Counted from the first letter of the stretch, positions 11,264 through 20,992 are shown. The stretch: 64,000 nucleotides of DNA from Candidatus Fibrimonadaceae bacterium (GCA_031281275.1 JAITFP010000072.1:1-64000), one strand, 5' to 3'. A program made the numbers and translations. Notes: generated from the letters alone by a model not told the origin.

Positions 11264-11731
11264 ATGGATCAAATACAACTTAAATCATTTACGGTTGACT
11301 ACAACGGGATAATTCCGTATTTAGAAACTTCCTGCTGGATTTGTGCTGCGTTTGACCCAGTTTTTTTGCCATCGGGAGCTACGCCTCCACCCTTGGTGGA
11401 ATTTAAGGCTTTATGGGATACTGGGGCTACAGGATCTGTTATATCTGAAAATGTGGCTCGCAATTTGGGATTAAAATCATCCAGCAAGACAAAGGTATAC
11501 CATGCTAACGGCGAATCTTATGCGGAAGTTTACAGCATAAATATTTTGCTTCCGAATGAAGTAAGCTTTCGGGCTTTGCGGGTAACACAAGGCATTCTGA
11601 AAGACATAGATGTTCTTATAGGCATGGATATTATTTCAAAAGGGGATTTTGCGGTTACTACGTCTTTGGGCAAAACTAAATTTTCTTTCCAAATTCCATC
11701 TACGCACGATATTGACTTTTCAAGAGATTAG
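11264..11731 (+). CDS. Retropepsin-like aspartyl protease family protein
   Basis: ALWDTGATGSVIS catalytic motif, VLIGMDIISKGDFAV. Confidence 0.75.
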   Translation: MDQIQLKSFTVDYNGIIPYLETSCWICAAFDPVFLPSGATPPPLVEFKALWDTGATGSVISENVARNLGLKSSSKTKVYHANGESYAEVYSINILLPNEVSFRALRVTQGILKDIDVLIGMDIISKGDFAVTTSLGKTKFSFQIPSTHDIDFSRD

Positions 11732-11733
11732 AA

Positions 11734-11755
11734 AACTGCTCCTTGGGGTGGGTTT
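11734..11755. repeat. 22-bp direct repeat, left copy, flanking the Rpn gene
   Basis: aactgctccttggggtgggttt, identical to 12667-12688. Confidence 0.9.
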
Positions 11756-11785
11756 GTCCAAAGATGTTTTTCGCTTGGATTGATA

Positions 11786-12643
11786 TCATCGTACGGCATA
11801 ATTCCTAGAAAGCCCAAGCCTTCGTTTAGCCTCCGACAAAGGAATACCCCTTTCCAAAAGGGCAAGCAATTTTTTCATGCCTTTTATTTCGCCTCTAGCT
11901 TCGCCTCTAGCTTCGCCTTCCTCTATGCCTTCTTCATACCTAACGGCAAGGGCATCTTTCAAATTGAACTCTGTGCTCAACATATTCACTACCTCCGATG
12001 AATTTTGCTTCAAATAATCACGCAATATCCCTTTGTCTATGCAATAAACGACAGCCTTCTCTATCGCTTCCTTCAAGGAAGTGCCACTGGACTGAAATTC
12101 TCTAACCTTTGCTACAAAAGCAGAATAACCTGCCAAATTCTTGCTCCTCTGTTCCAGCTTTGGATTATGACCCTTGTTTATATTCAGCACTCGAACTGAC
12201 AATTCCAGCTCAGGTGCTTTCTTTATGCCGATTTGCTCAAAAGCTTCTGAAAGTTTCAATATTTTTTCTTTCGGATATTTGTCCACTCCGTTGTATAGAA
12301 CTATGAATTCGGGTCTTGGGATTTTTATCAAATTCTGTTTGTAAATGCTTTTGGGGTCTATTATCTTTTCATATACCTTAGAAACATATATCAGAAAACG
12401 CAAAGGCATATTTTCATTTATGCTAGATTGATGCTCGATGAGTACAACCAATTTGCCGCCTATCGTGAAAGATATATCGTTCTGCCTATTTGGGAACAGA
12501 ACGCCATCCAAGGTGTTGATGTTTATCATATTAGGGTCTTTGTAGGAAGTTCCCTCTATCGCGTTGTACAATTCCAGCAGACGCTTCTTGTCTTTGAACA
12601 AGGAAGTGAAAACCGAATCTTTGTATTTGCGTTTAGCCGGCAT
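11786..12643 (-). CDS. Rpn family recombination-promoting nuclease / putative PD-(D/E)XK transposase
   Basis: MPAKRKYKDSVFTSLFKDKKRLLELYNAIEGTSY, DISFTIGGKLVVLIEHQSSINENMPLRFLIYVSKVYEKII, C-terminal EEGEARGEARGE tail. Confidence 0.85.
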   Translation of the reverse strand: MPAKRKYKDSVFTSLFKDKKRLLELYNAIEGTSYKDPNMININTLDGVLFPNRQNDISFTIGGKLVVLIEHQSSINENMPLRFLIYVSKVYEKIIDPKSIYKQNLIKIPRPEFIVLYNGVDKYPKEKILKLSEAFEQIGIKKAPELELSVRVLNINKGHNPKLEQRSKNLAGYSAFVAKVREFQSSGTSLKEAIEKAVVYCIDKGILRDYLKQNSSEVVNMLSTEFNLKDALAVRYEEGIEEGEARGEARGEIKGMKKLLALLERGIPLSEAKRRLGLSRNYAVR

Positions 12644-12666
12644 AAAGATAATATAGAAAAAGGAAT

Positions 12667-12688
12667 AACTGCTCCTTGGGGTGGGTTT
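12667..12688. repeat. 22-bp direct repeat, right copy
   Basis: aactgctccttggggtgggttt. Confidence 0.9.
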
Positions 12689-12920
12689 TATCTATAAAAC
12701 ACTTTTCCTATTCTCTCAATGTGTTCTATTAAATTCTCGTTTTTTATGTTTGAAAATAATGAAATATCCACCAAATCAGTAAGTTAGTAAATTTTGGAAA
12801 TTTAAAGGTGTTTAAGAAAAATGCACATTTTTGCAAACACTTGTTTGCAAAATTCACTTTTCTGAATTTTTTTCCCGTTTTTTTCCGTCTAATAGGTAAC
12901 GAATGAAAATGGAGGTATAT

Positions 12921-13315
12921 ATGAAATATAATCCTGATCGGCATGGCAGGCATTCTATACGTTTACGTGGCTATGATTATGCGACCACTGGGGCGTATTT
13001 TGTTACGATATGTTTGAATCGGCGGATTTCACGTGGGCAACGTGGGTATGGGCAATATGGGTATGGGCAACCACGTTGGGTTGCCCAAATACACGTGATT
13101 GCACCAACCGCAATTTGCCATATTTAATTGACCGTTTCAAAACCGGAACAACGAACAAATATATAGACGGGGTTAAAACAGCCAAATGGAAACCATTTCA
13201 TAAAAAACTATGGCAACGTAATTATTATGAATATATAATCCGTGATGAGGCGGCATACGCAAGAATTGCAGAATACATCCGTAATAACCCTATTTTATGG
13301 GAAAAGAAACATTAA
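12921..13315 (+). pseudogene. Decayed REP-associated tyrosine transposase (RAYT, Y1_Tnp)
   Basis: N-term MKYNPDRHGRHSIRLRGYDYATTGAYFVTICLNRR and C-term KLWQRNYYEYIIRDEAAYARIAEYIRNNPILW in different frames; HUH core missing, replaced by a GGGTATGGGCAA microrepeat. Confidence 0.8.
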
Positions 13316-13329
13316 AAACCACCCCCCCA

Positions 13330-13367
13330 AAAAAAAAAGCTCCCCCACCGCAATTGCGATGGGGGAG
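13330..13367 (-). terminator. Terminator of the inverted cassette D
   Basis: Reverse complement ctcccccatcgcaattgcggtgggggagctttttt; near-identical to the gene B terminator. Confidence 0.85.
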
Positions 13368-13393
13368 GCAGGGAGGTTTATATCGTCAGTTCT

Positions 13394-15415
13394 TTATGGT
13401 GCCCAGCCAGCCACTGTGCAGGTTGTTTTGCTGGAGGCAGTTGTTGCGTCCCATGTTCCAGTAAGAGTGCTTGTGCAAAGAGTCTGTTGTTTGTCAGCCC
13501 ATGTGCATGTGCCTTCTGTGGCTTTCCAACCACCTTTGGCACCGACACTGCCGCAGGCAGCTATGTTGACATACGCTACATCTTCTTTCGTGCAAGCATC
13601 TGAAGTTTCAGCGCTAGCTGTTACGTTTCCAGCAGTGACGCACTGGGTATTAGTCACGTCAGACCATACGCAGGTGGCTTGGGTGGAAGTATAGCCGGCG
13701 GTGGTGGCAGGTATTGTTACCGTTCCGCCGCAGGCAGTGACTGCCGCCGTAGTGAGATTACCACCAGGCGCAACCGGAGTAGATATAGCTACTCCGGTTT
13801 GTGTGCAGGTGCCTTTGGTGTATTTGCCAGCCGCAAGTGTGCCGCTAATATTGCCTGCGCCTGTACCGCATTGGGTAGCAGTTTTCGTGCCGTAATCGCA
13901 GGTGCCCGCTGTGGCTTTGAAAGTGAATGTGCCGCCAGCAAGACCACCGCATTCATTGTCTGTATCAGTTGCGTCTGTTGCTGTTGCTGTGCAGGTGCCT
14001 GCAGTGCCATCTAATGTGCCATTGCCCAAATCGTCGTCTTCGCAATCCGTGTCGTCTGCTGCAACAATAGTAGCAGTGTGCACGCAGGTGCCTTTGCCTT
14101 GTTGTGCTGTTGTGCCACCCCAAGTACCAGTAACAACGCTCTTGCATTGAGCAAAAGTAGTTCCTGTTGCAGTGCATGTGCCTGTGCCTGTGCCTGGGAT
14201 GCCTGGGATGCCTGGGATATCAGTGGCGCAAGCATCATTTTCAGTCCAAGAGCATGTGTTCGTGTTTTCAGTCCAGCCGGTGCCGCAATCAGTATCTTCC
14301 GTATCGGTCCAAGTGCATGTGCCCGCTGTGGCTTTGTATCCGAAGCTACCGCCGCTTAAGCTGCTGCAATCATCGGCAGTCACATTGGCACTGCAAGTGC
14401 CTGCTGTGGGTGCGAAGGCTGTGGCTGTGTGTGTGCCAGCAGTGCATTCGCTGGGGATAGCTGTTGTGCTGGTGATTCCTGTGATTGTCTTTTCGCATAC
14501 GCCTTCGGTTGCAGACCATGAGCCGGAGCCTGTCTTGTTGGTAGCGCAGCCATCGGCACCGCTGTTTGCGGGCACGTCAATCCATCTGCAGGTGACTTGT
14601 GATACTAGCATGGAGGAAGCACTTTTGCCGTCTCTTTCAGCGCAAGCGCCACTAACGAGAGTAGCACTAGTTTCTGTGCAGGCATCTACTAGAGTTGCTG
14701 AGGTGCCGCCGGCAATGCTGTTGGCTGCGCAAGTGCCAGTCCATTTGCATTCGCCTTTGGTTGTTTCCCATTCATCTGCGTCATCAGCGCCGCTGTTGTT
14801 GGGGCAAGATTCAACGCCAACGCCACTAACGCCTGTTTTTTTGCATTCGCGGGTTTCAGCAAAGGTGCGGTCGTATGACCAGCCGCCAAGTCCGTTGAGC
14901 ATGTCTGTGGGACCGGCGCCAATGGCTGTGCACAATAGGGTAGTTGTCAAGGTTGGGTCGGTGCAAGTACCTGTGTTATTTGGGTTGTTGGCGAATGTGG
15001 GAGCGGTGCCACCAGCTAGAGCAGGACCGTTTTTCCAGTCGCCTTGGTAGGTGCCGTTGTTATCGGTGAAGCCATTGTAGGTGTTGCATCTGAATTTGTT
15101 TGTTGGCAAGCAGTGCGTGCCGCTTGTGGCTGTAGTGCCGGGATTATCCCATGCGTAGCAACCGCCGTTTGAGCAGAGACCAGGACCAACTATGTTGCTG
15201 CAGCCAGCTTCGTTCAAGCATTCGCTGGCTTTGCCCCAGCTGCAAGCTAAGGCTTTGGTTGGGCAGCGGTCGTTCACTGGGTCGGTGGACTTCATGGTGT
15301 AGATGTTGCCTACTCTACCGCCTGGGCAGGTTGCAACTTTCTTATCGGAGAAGCAGTATTCGTTTTTCCAGACTAACTCATTGAATTTAGCCATTGAACT
15401 GCCGTCGCCGCAGTA
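13394..15415 (-). pseudogene. Inverted, 5'-truncated Cys-rich C-terminal cassette D (open frame, no signal peptide)
   Basis: Starts in the middle of the family (YCGDGSSMAKFNELVWKNEYCFSDKKVATCPGGRV...), strongly matching gene B from 8814; no lipoprotein N-terminus or family promoter; 3' end and terminator match gene B. Confidence 0.75.
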
Positions 15416-15439
15416 CTCTCTGCCTTGTGCCTTAATTGT

Positions 15440-15757
15440 TCAAATAGTGAGCCTGCTATCCACGAACTCCTTGTCTTCTTTTGACAAAGAACCATTTTTC
15501 TCAAGAGTAAACGTCAGTGCCTCTATGGTATTCTTTAATGCATCCATAGTACTGTTCAAATGAGCAAAATCGTTGTATTTCAGTTCGTCTATCCGCTTGT
15601 CAACTTCGTCTATCCGTTTGCCTAAGGAAGCTGTAGCTCCGTCTATTTTCTTTTCTAGAGACGTTTTAAGCAATATAAAACCGCTAAAGCCGAATACTAG
15701 CATTAATAGCATTCGCGCATTTTCTGCGTTAATTATGAGATTTAAAATGCTTTCCAT
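15440..15757 (-). CDS. Small TM plus coiled-coil protein, paralog of 1251-1610
   Basis: MESILNLIINAENARMLLMLVFGFSGFILLKTSLEKKID. Confidence 0.7.
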   Translation of the reverse strand: MESILNLIINAENARMLLMLVFGFSGFILLKTSLEKKIDGATASLGKRIDEVDKRIDELKYNDFAHLNSTMDALKNTIEALTFTLEKNGSLSKEDKEFVDSRLTI

Positions 15758-15825
15758 AGCAGTCCCTCCTTTGAATATACAAAATTCTTGCCACCAATGC
15801 AGGGTTTAACCCTTTCTTTTTTCAT
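15742..15825 (-). CDS. Short upstream ORF (MKKERVKPCIGGKNFVYSKEGLLWKAF) overlapping the next start codon
   Basis: CGGAGG SD then ATGAAAAAA; same arrangement as 1204-1266. Confidence 0.45.
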   Translation of the reverse strand: MKKERVKPCIGGKNFVYSKEGLLWKAF

Positions 15826-15960
15826 AAAAAACCTCCGTTTTTATTCTGTTACTATGTTAGACGTAAAAAAAGGGGAAAAAAATTCTAAAAAGTGAAAATT
15901 CTGCAAAAATTCTTTAAATTCTGCAAATTCTGGTCAAAAACACTTTTTTTAACTTTACCC

Positions 15961-15989
15961 TTGACAAATTTCCAAGAATTTTCTATATT
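15961..15989 (+). promoter_or_regulatory. Sigma70-like promoter TTGACA-17-TATATT, copy 3 of 3
   Basis: ttgaca 15961-15966, tatatt 15984-15989. Confidence 0.85.
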
Positions 15990-16088
15990 TATACCTGTCG
16001 GAAAAAAATAACCTTTTTTTTAGGCAAGCGAACAAGCCGAAAATCGCGCAAAAAGCAAAGAGTAGGCACAAGAAGAAGGGAGAGATAT

Positions 16089-18590
16089 ATGAGGTTAAAC
16101 AGAGTTCTTCTATTGGCGGCAACAGTCAACATACTGATATTTGCCTTACTATTCACAATTTCTTGCTCCGGCGAAGATGGAAAACCCGGCAAAAATGGCA
16201 CTGATTGCACTGTAGAAGCAGACGGCGACGCCTTCAAGGTATTATGCGGCGGCGAAGAAATCGGCGTCCTCCAAGGCACTGCCGATAGAGACGGCAAAAA
16301 TGGTCCAAATGGCACCGATGGCAAAGATGGTAGTTACTGCGTAGTTGGAACTTCATTAACAGCTGCCGGCGGCTTTGAAATTAAGTGCAATGGAGAAGTA
16401 AAAGGTACTCTGGATGCATGCGATATCAAAGACTTGAGCAACAGAGAACTGCAAGTTTCTTGCGGCAAAACAAAGCTCAGCACCTGCGATGGCATAGTAT
16501 TTGACCCAACAAAAAAATTCTGCCCCACCCTTGCTGGCGCTCCTCTCTCAGATGTGAAGAACAATTTGGGCACATGCCAAGGCGATGCAAAACCCAATAC
16601 TCGCAACAAAACAACCGAATATTGCGGCTATGCAAGCGAAAAAGCCACCAAAAGAACCAAGCTCCCCAAATGCCACTATGCTATACCTGACGAACTTCAA
16701 CCCAATGCAGGTACAGATTTCATTGATGTCTACTCTACCGAAAAAGAATGCGTTGATGCTGGCGGTGATACTGTCATAACCCACGTTTATTACGGTGATG
16801 TTTGTACAGTAAGAGGAAATACTTCTGATTTAGCCAGTGGTTATGTTGACTGTTTGACTACTGATCCTGCTGATAAAATTGTTGCTGGTACTATAACCAC
16901 TGTGCAAGGTTACAACGTTGGTAAAGAAAAACGTAGGCTTTATTCTGCATGTATTTTAAATCTGAAAGATTTAACAAGAAAACTTGGTACTACAGTTGAT
17001 GATATTGCGGTTTCCGACGATGCCCAAGGTTGCAAAATGCTCGGCGGAGAAATAATTCCGAAGGGTGCTGATCCTAATACCTTGACAAGTAGCTCATATA
17101 ACATCCGTTGCGTATCCACATTCCAAAATCAATACTGCAGATACTTAAGCCAAAAGCCCACAGTGTTCCCAACAGTATCAGATGAGCTTTGCGGTGGTGC
17201 TAAACTCAACGAAGGCAAATGGAAAGGCGAATATTGCGGATATCTTGAAAAAGTCAACGGCAAAGGATTTATCAAAGGCGTACAAACCGGTCTCTGCGAT
17301 GATTATGAAGAAAATATGACATTATCACCTACCGTTGTCACTCCTTCCGCTTCTAATCCTACAGGTCAAACTTTCACTTGTAAAGCTGGTGCACAGTGCT
17401 TGGGTCCAAATCAGAAAAATTTTGGCGCTGGATATTGCGAAGTTCTGTACAAAGACAAACTATCAAACAAAACCTCATATTCAGAAAACTTGTGCGGAAC
17501 CACTTCCAAAAACAAACCCAATAACGGCAAGTGGGCTAAAGAATATTGCGGTGGATCAGTTGTAACCGTCAATTCTTCTTCTAGCGTAGTTCCTCGTTCA
17601 AAGGTATATAACGATATCTGCGATGATGGCAACGGTCCTATGGAAAACTACAATAAAACCAACTATTGCGAAGTGACATTCAAAAATAGGCTTACCGGTT
17701 TCACCACAGTTCAAACCAGCACTTGCGGCGCAAGTGGCCAGCCCAACAAAGGCACATGGCAGGGTCAATACTGCGGATACAAAAACGACAAATCCAATGG
17801 TCCCGACAAAGTGTACTCTGGTATATGCGATGATGGTTCCGGACCAAATGAAAACGGATATAATAAAGATGAGTATTGCCAATCTCAGAAAAACGGTAAA
17901 ACATTCCTTTCAACATTTGCTTGCGATGATGGCAACAAAATCAATGAAAAGGATTGGAAAACCGAATACTGCGGAGTTCCAGATAAAGATTCCACATCAA
18001 CAACCAGGCAAACTGGCGGTTGCGGTGATGACAGAGGTCCAAATTCAGAATCATTCGGTGGCGGATATTGCCAAGCCATCAATAAAAAAGGTGATTTGGA
18101 ATACACCTCTATATTCTGCGGCGAAGAAGGCAAACCAAATGATGGCGAGTGGAAAGGCGAATATTGCGGATATGCAAGCGCAACCTCCGCTGGTCCAGAC
18201 AAAATCTACTCCGGTGCTTGCGATAACGGCGGTGGTCCCAATGCAGGTGGCTTTGAATCTGGATATTGCCGCTGGACAACCGAATCCTCCACAGGAACAG
18301 AGTTCACAGATGCTCTCTGCGGTGGTGCAAAAATAAATGAAGGCGAATGGAAAGGCGAATACTGCTACTCAGACGACAAAGTGGCTGTATGCACAGGTGG
18401 AAGAATACCTAATGTTGACAAAAAGTCCACTGACCCATTCACTGTCAGATGCTCCTTCACAAGCAATGACCTTGTTTGCTCAGACTCCAACCTCAAGTTC
18501 TGCGACAAAGACGGTTGCGATGATCTCGGCTCAAGCTACAAATGGGACGAAGAAGCCTTTGAATGCAGAGCATTAGAATCAGCAGAATAA
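16089..18590 (+). CDS. Cys-rich modular surface lipoprotein C
   Basis: MRLNRVLLLAATVNILIFALLFTISC signal; EWKGEYCGY / CDDGSGPN modules; EYCYSDDKVAVCTGGRIP..KSTDP junction shared with B and D. Confidence 0.85.
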   Translation: MRLNRVLLLAATVNILIFALLFTISCSGEDGKPGKNGTDCTVEADGDAFKVLCGGEEIGVLQGTADRDGKNGPNGTDGKDGSYCVVGTSLTAAGGFEIKCNGEVKGTLDACDIKDLSNRELQVSCGKTKLSTCDGIVFDPTKKFCPTLAGAPLSDVKNNLGTCQGDAKPNTRNKTTEYCGYASEKATKRTKLPKCHYAIPDELQPNAGTDFIDVYSTEKECVDAGGDTVITHVYYGDVCTVRGNTSDLASGYVDCLTTDPADKIVAGTITTVQGYNVGKEKRRLYSACILNLKDLTRKLGTTVDDIAVSDDAQGCKMLGGEIIPKGADPNTLTSSSYNIRCVSTFQNQYCRYLSQKPTVFPTVSDELCGGAKLNEGKWKGEYCGYLEKVNGKGFIKGVQTGLCDDYEENMTLSPTVVTPSASNPTGQTFTCKAGAQCLGPNQKNFGAGYCEVLYKDKLSNKTSYSENLCGTTSKNKPNNGKWAKEYCGGSVVTVNSSSSVVPRSKVYNDICDDGNGPMENYNKTNYCEVTFKNRLTGFTTVQTSTCGASGQPNKGTWQGQYCGYKNDKSNGPDKVYSGICDDGSGPNENGYNKDEYCQSQKNGKTFLSTFACDDGNKINEKDWKTEYCGVPDKDSTSTTRQTGGCGDDRGPNSESFGGGYCQAINKKGDLEYTSIFCGEEGKPNDGEWKGEYCGYASATSAGPDKIYSGACDNGGGPNAGGFESGYCRWTTESSTGTEFTDALCGGAKINEGEWKGEYCYSDDKVAVCTGGRIPNVDKKSTDPFTVRCSFTSNDLVCSDSNLKFCDKDGCDDLGSSYKWDEEAFECRALESAE

Positions 18591-18620
18591 AACCCGAACG
18601 ATAGATAACTCTCCCCCTGC

Positions 18621-18656
18621 CTCCCTCAGAGCTCCCGCTGAGGGGGCTTTTTTTAT
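18621..18656 (+). terminator. Terminator after lipoprotein C
   Basis: CCCTCAG...CTGAGGG hairpin then T-run. Confidence 0.85.
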
Positions 18657-18675
18657 TTCTATTTTACATATAACA

Positions 18676-20244
18676 ATGCGCGAATTCAACGTAACTGGCA
18701 TTTGCCTTCCCAAAGAACATTATATGGTTGACATCACCAACAAAGTCAACCAAATTGCCGCTATGGTAGAAAAAGGCAAATACTTCACCATAAATAGAGC
18801 CAGGCAATATGGAAAAACAACAACCATAAGGCAATTGGAAAAATTTTTGCTGGGAAAGGGCTATCAGGTAGCTCGCATAAGCTTTGAGGGAATAGGGGAC
18901 GAACCTTTTGAAAATGAGAAAAATTTTTGCCAAACCTTGCTGAGACAAATATCTGATGCGTTGAAATACAAAGAGGTGGAAGACTACAATACGTGGATAA
19001 ATGAATCTGTTTTCACTTTTGAAAATTTGAAGTTGTATTTAAATAATGTTTGCCAAAAGAAAAGAGTAGTTTTGATTATAGACGAAACGGATAAAACCTC
19101 CAACAACCTTGTGTTCCTGCGATTTCTAGGAATGCTTAGGGATAAATATCTTGAAAGAGAAAACCCATCAAAAGCCACATTCCAAAGCGTTATTTTAGCA
19201 GGAGTTTATGACATAAAAAATCTCAAGCTCAAAATGATTCAAGCTGGTACCCATCAGCTTCAAGATGGCGAAAAACGCATGAATTCTCCTTGGAATATAG
19301 CTGTTAATTTTGAAGTGGATATGTCTTTTTCAGCTTCCGAAATAGCCACTATGTTAAACGAATACGAAAAAGACCACAAAACTGGAATGGATATAGAGGC
19401 TGTATCAAAGGAAATTAGAGCTTATACCAGTGGCTATCCATACTTGGTTTCTAGAATTTGCCAAATTATAGACGAAAAGCTGGGCAAAACTTGGACGGAG
19501 AAAGGCGTGCAAGAGGCGGTGAAACTTATTCTGTGCGAAAACAGCACGCTTTTTGACGATATAAACCAAAATCTGGAAAACAATGAAAATCTGAGAAATT
19601 TAGTTTACAACATAATAATTCAAGGGGAAAAATATCCGTTTAAAATTGCTTCCCCAGAAGTAAATTTAGGAGTTATGTTTGGGGTACTGTCCAATAAAAA
19701 CAATATAATTGCCATAGATAATGAGATATTTGAAAACCATATATGCGACTATTTCATATCTCAGAGTTATAGCATAAAAGGCGGTTTAAGTTCTCGCGTG
19801 GGAATAGCCCCCGATGTGGTTGAAAACGGCAAATTCAATATGGAACTCGCAATCAAGAAATTCGCACAACATTATTATGAAATATACAATGGGAAAAATG
19901 CCAAATTTTTGGAAAATGAATGTCGTTTGCTATTCTTAACTTATTTGCGCCCATTGATAAATGGAGCCGGATTTTTTCACATAGAATCGGAAACAAGGGA
20001 TAACAAGCGAACCGACCTTATTGTTGACTACAGTTCGGAGCAATTCATAATTGAGCTAAAGCTCTGGCATGGCGAGCAAAAGCATGAGCAGGCGCACAAA
20101 CAGCTAATAGAATACCTAAATTCCAAAAATAAAAGCATAGGCTACCTCCTCACCTTTGATTTCCGAAAAAATCGAGCAAAAAAGCCGAGCGCAAAATGGG
20201 TTAAAAAAGGCAAAAAGAAATTTTTGGATTGTTTGGCGGTGTAG
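18676..20244 (+). CDS. AAA-like ATPase with C-terminal PD-(D/E)XK-like domain
   Basis: RARQYGKTTTIRQLEK Walker A; VVLIIDETDK Walker B; C-term RTDLIVDYSSEQFIIELKLW. Confidence 0.75.
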   Translation: MREFNVTGICLPKEHYMVDITNKVNQIAAMVEKGKYFTINRARQYGKTTTIRQLEKFLLGKGYQVARISFEGIGDEPFENEKNFCQTLLRQISDALKYKEVEDYNTWINESVFTFENLKLYLNNVCQKKRVVLIIDETDKTSNNLVFLRFLGMLRDKYLERENPSKATFQSVILAGVYDIKNLKLKMIQAGTHQLQDGEKRMNSPWNIAVNFEVDMSFSASEIATMLNEYEKDHKTGMDIEAVSKEIRAYTSGYPYLVSRICQIIDEKLGKTWTEKGVQEAVKLILCENSTLFDDINQNLENNENLRNLVYNIIIQGEKYPFKIASPEVNLGVMFGVLSNKNNIIAIDNEIFENHICDYFISQSYSIKGGLSSRVGIAPDVVENGKFNMELAIKKFAQHYYEIYNGKNAKFLENECRLLFLTYLRPLINGAGFFHIESETRDNKRTDLIVDYSSEQFIIELKLWHGEQKHEQAHKQLIEYLNSKNKSIGYLLTFDFRKNRAKKPSAKWVKKGKKKFLDCLAV

Positions 20245-20248
20245 TAAT

Positions 20249-20393
20249 TAATGATTAATTCAATGTTTGGGAGTGGCTAGTGGTTAGTGGCTAGTGGTTA
20301 GTGGCTAGTGGTCGTCTCAGAAATACTGGTTTTTGTGGTTTTCCCACTAGCCACTAGCCATTCCCCACTAGCCTAGCGAGTTAATAAGCATTT
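20249..20393 (-). repeat. Dispersed CTAGTGG-family repeat, copy R3 (inverted)
   Basis: Reverse complement matches R1 and R4 including ggctagtggggaatggctagtggctagtgggaaaaccacaaaaaccagtattt. Confidence 0.85.
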
Positions 20394-20433
20394 TCTATAT
20401 TATACATAACCGTACCAAATAGAGGATAAAAAT

Positions 20434-20988
20434 ATGTTCCGATTGCTGATGTTGTTTGCTATTTTTTCCATCTTAGCTTGTGCAGGTGGCAAGCTTAGTA
20501 GGTATAATGCCGATCCGGATAAAACTACCGAGGTTATGATTACTTTTGTTCAAAGAGCGCAAGCTGGCTTTTGGAAAGAAGCCATGGAAAACGTGTCTTT
20601 GCAAGAAAGGTCAGAAATGATGGATGGCGTTAATGTGATGCAGGAATATAAAGATGCAGTGAACCGCATTCGCCTTAGCACCATCAAGAATATGGACCTC
20701 AGCTTAGACAGCCGTGGGCGCTTGGTGGGTCTCAAAGATATTCTGGACGAATCAAATGAACGCAATGTATCCTCAGACGAAAAGGTGGTTATTGACCCCA
20801 GCAAGCTGGAAGACCGCGCGGCGCTCCGCCAAAAGCAAGAAGAAGAAGCCGCCAAGAAAGCCGAATTAGAGCCTGTTAAAGAAGAGAAAAGCACTTGGCT
20901 AGATGTTTATTACGGCAACACAAAATCTGGCGGCGGTGGCAGGGTAGTTAAGAATAAGAAAGCCGAAGAAGAAGAGGAAGAGGACTAG
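20434..20988 (+). CDS. Putative lipoprotein, Lys/Glu-rich C-terminus
   Basis: MFRLLMLFAIFSILAC lipobox. Confidence 0.6.
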   Translation: MFRLLMLFAIFSILACAGGKLSRYNADPDKTTEVMITFVQRAQAGFWKEAMENVSLQERSEMMDGVNVMQEYKDAVNRIRLSTIKNMDLSLDSRGRLVGLKDILDESNERNVSSDEKVVIDPSKLEDRAALRQKQEEEAAKKAELEPVKEEKSTWLDVYYGNTKSGGGGRVVKNKKAEEEEEED

Positions 20989-20992
20989 CAGC

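Noticed and set aside
20264-20320. Short tandem ggctagtggttagtggctagtgg array as a possible CRISPR
   Set aside because: No fixed-length repeats and spacers, no cas genes; it is part of the palindromic repeat copy R3.
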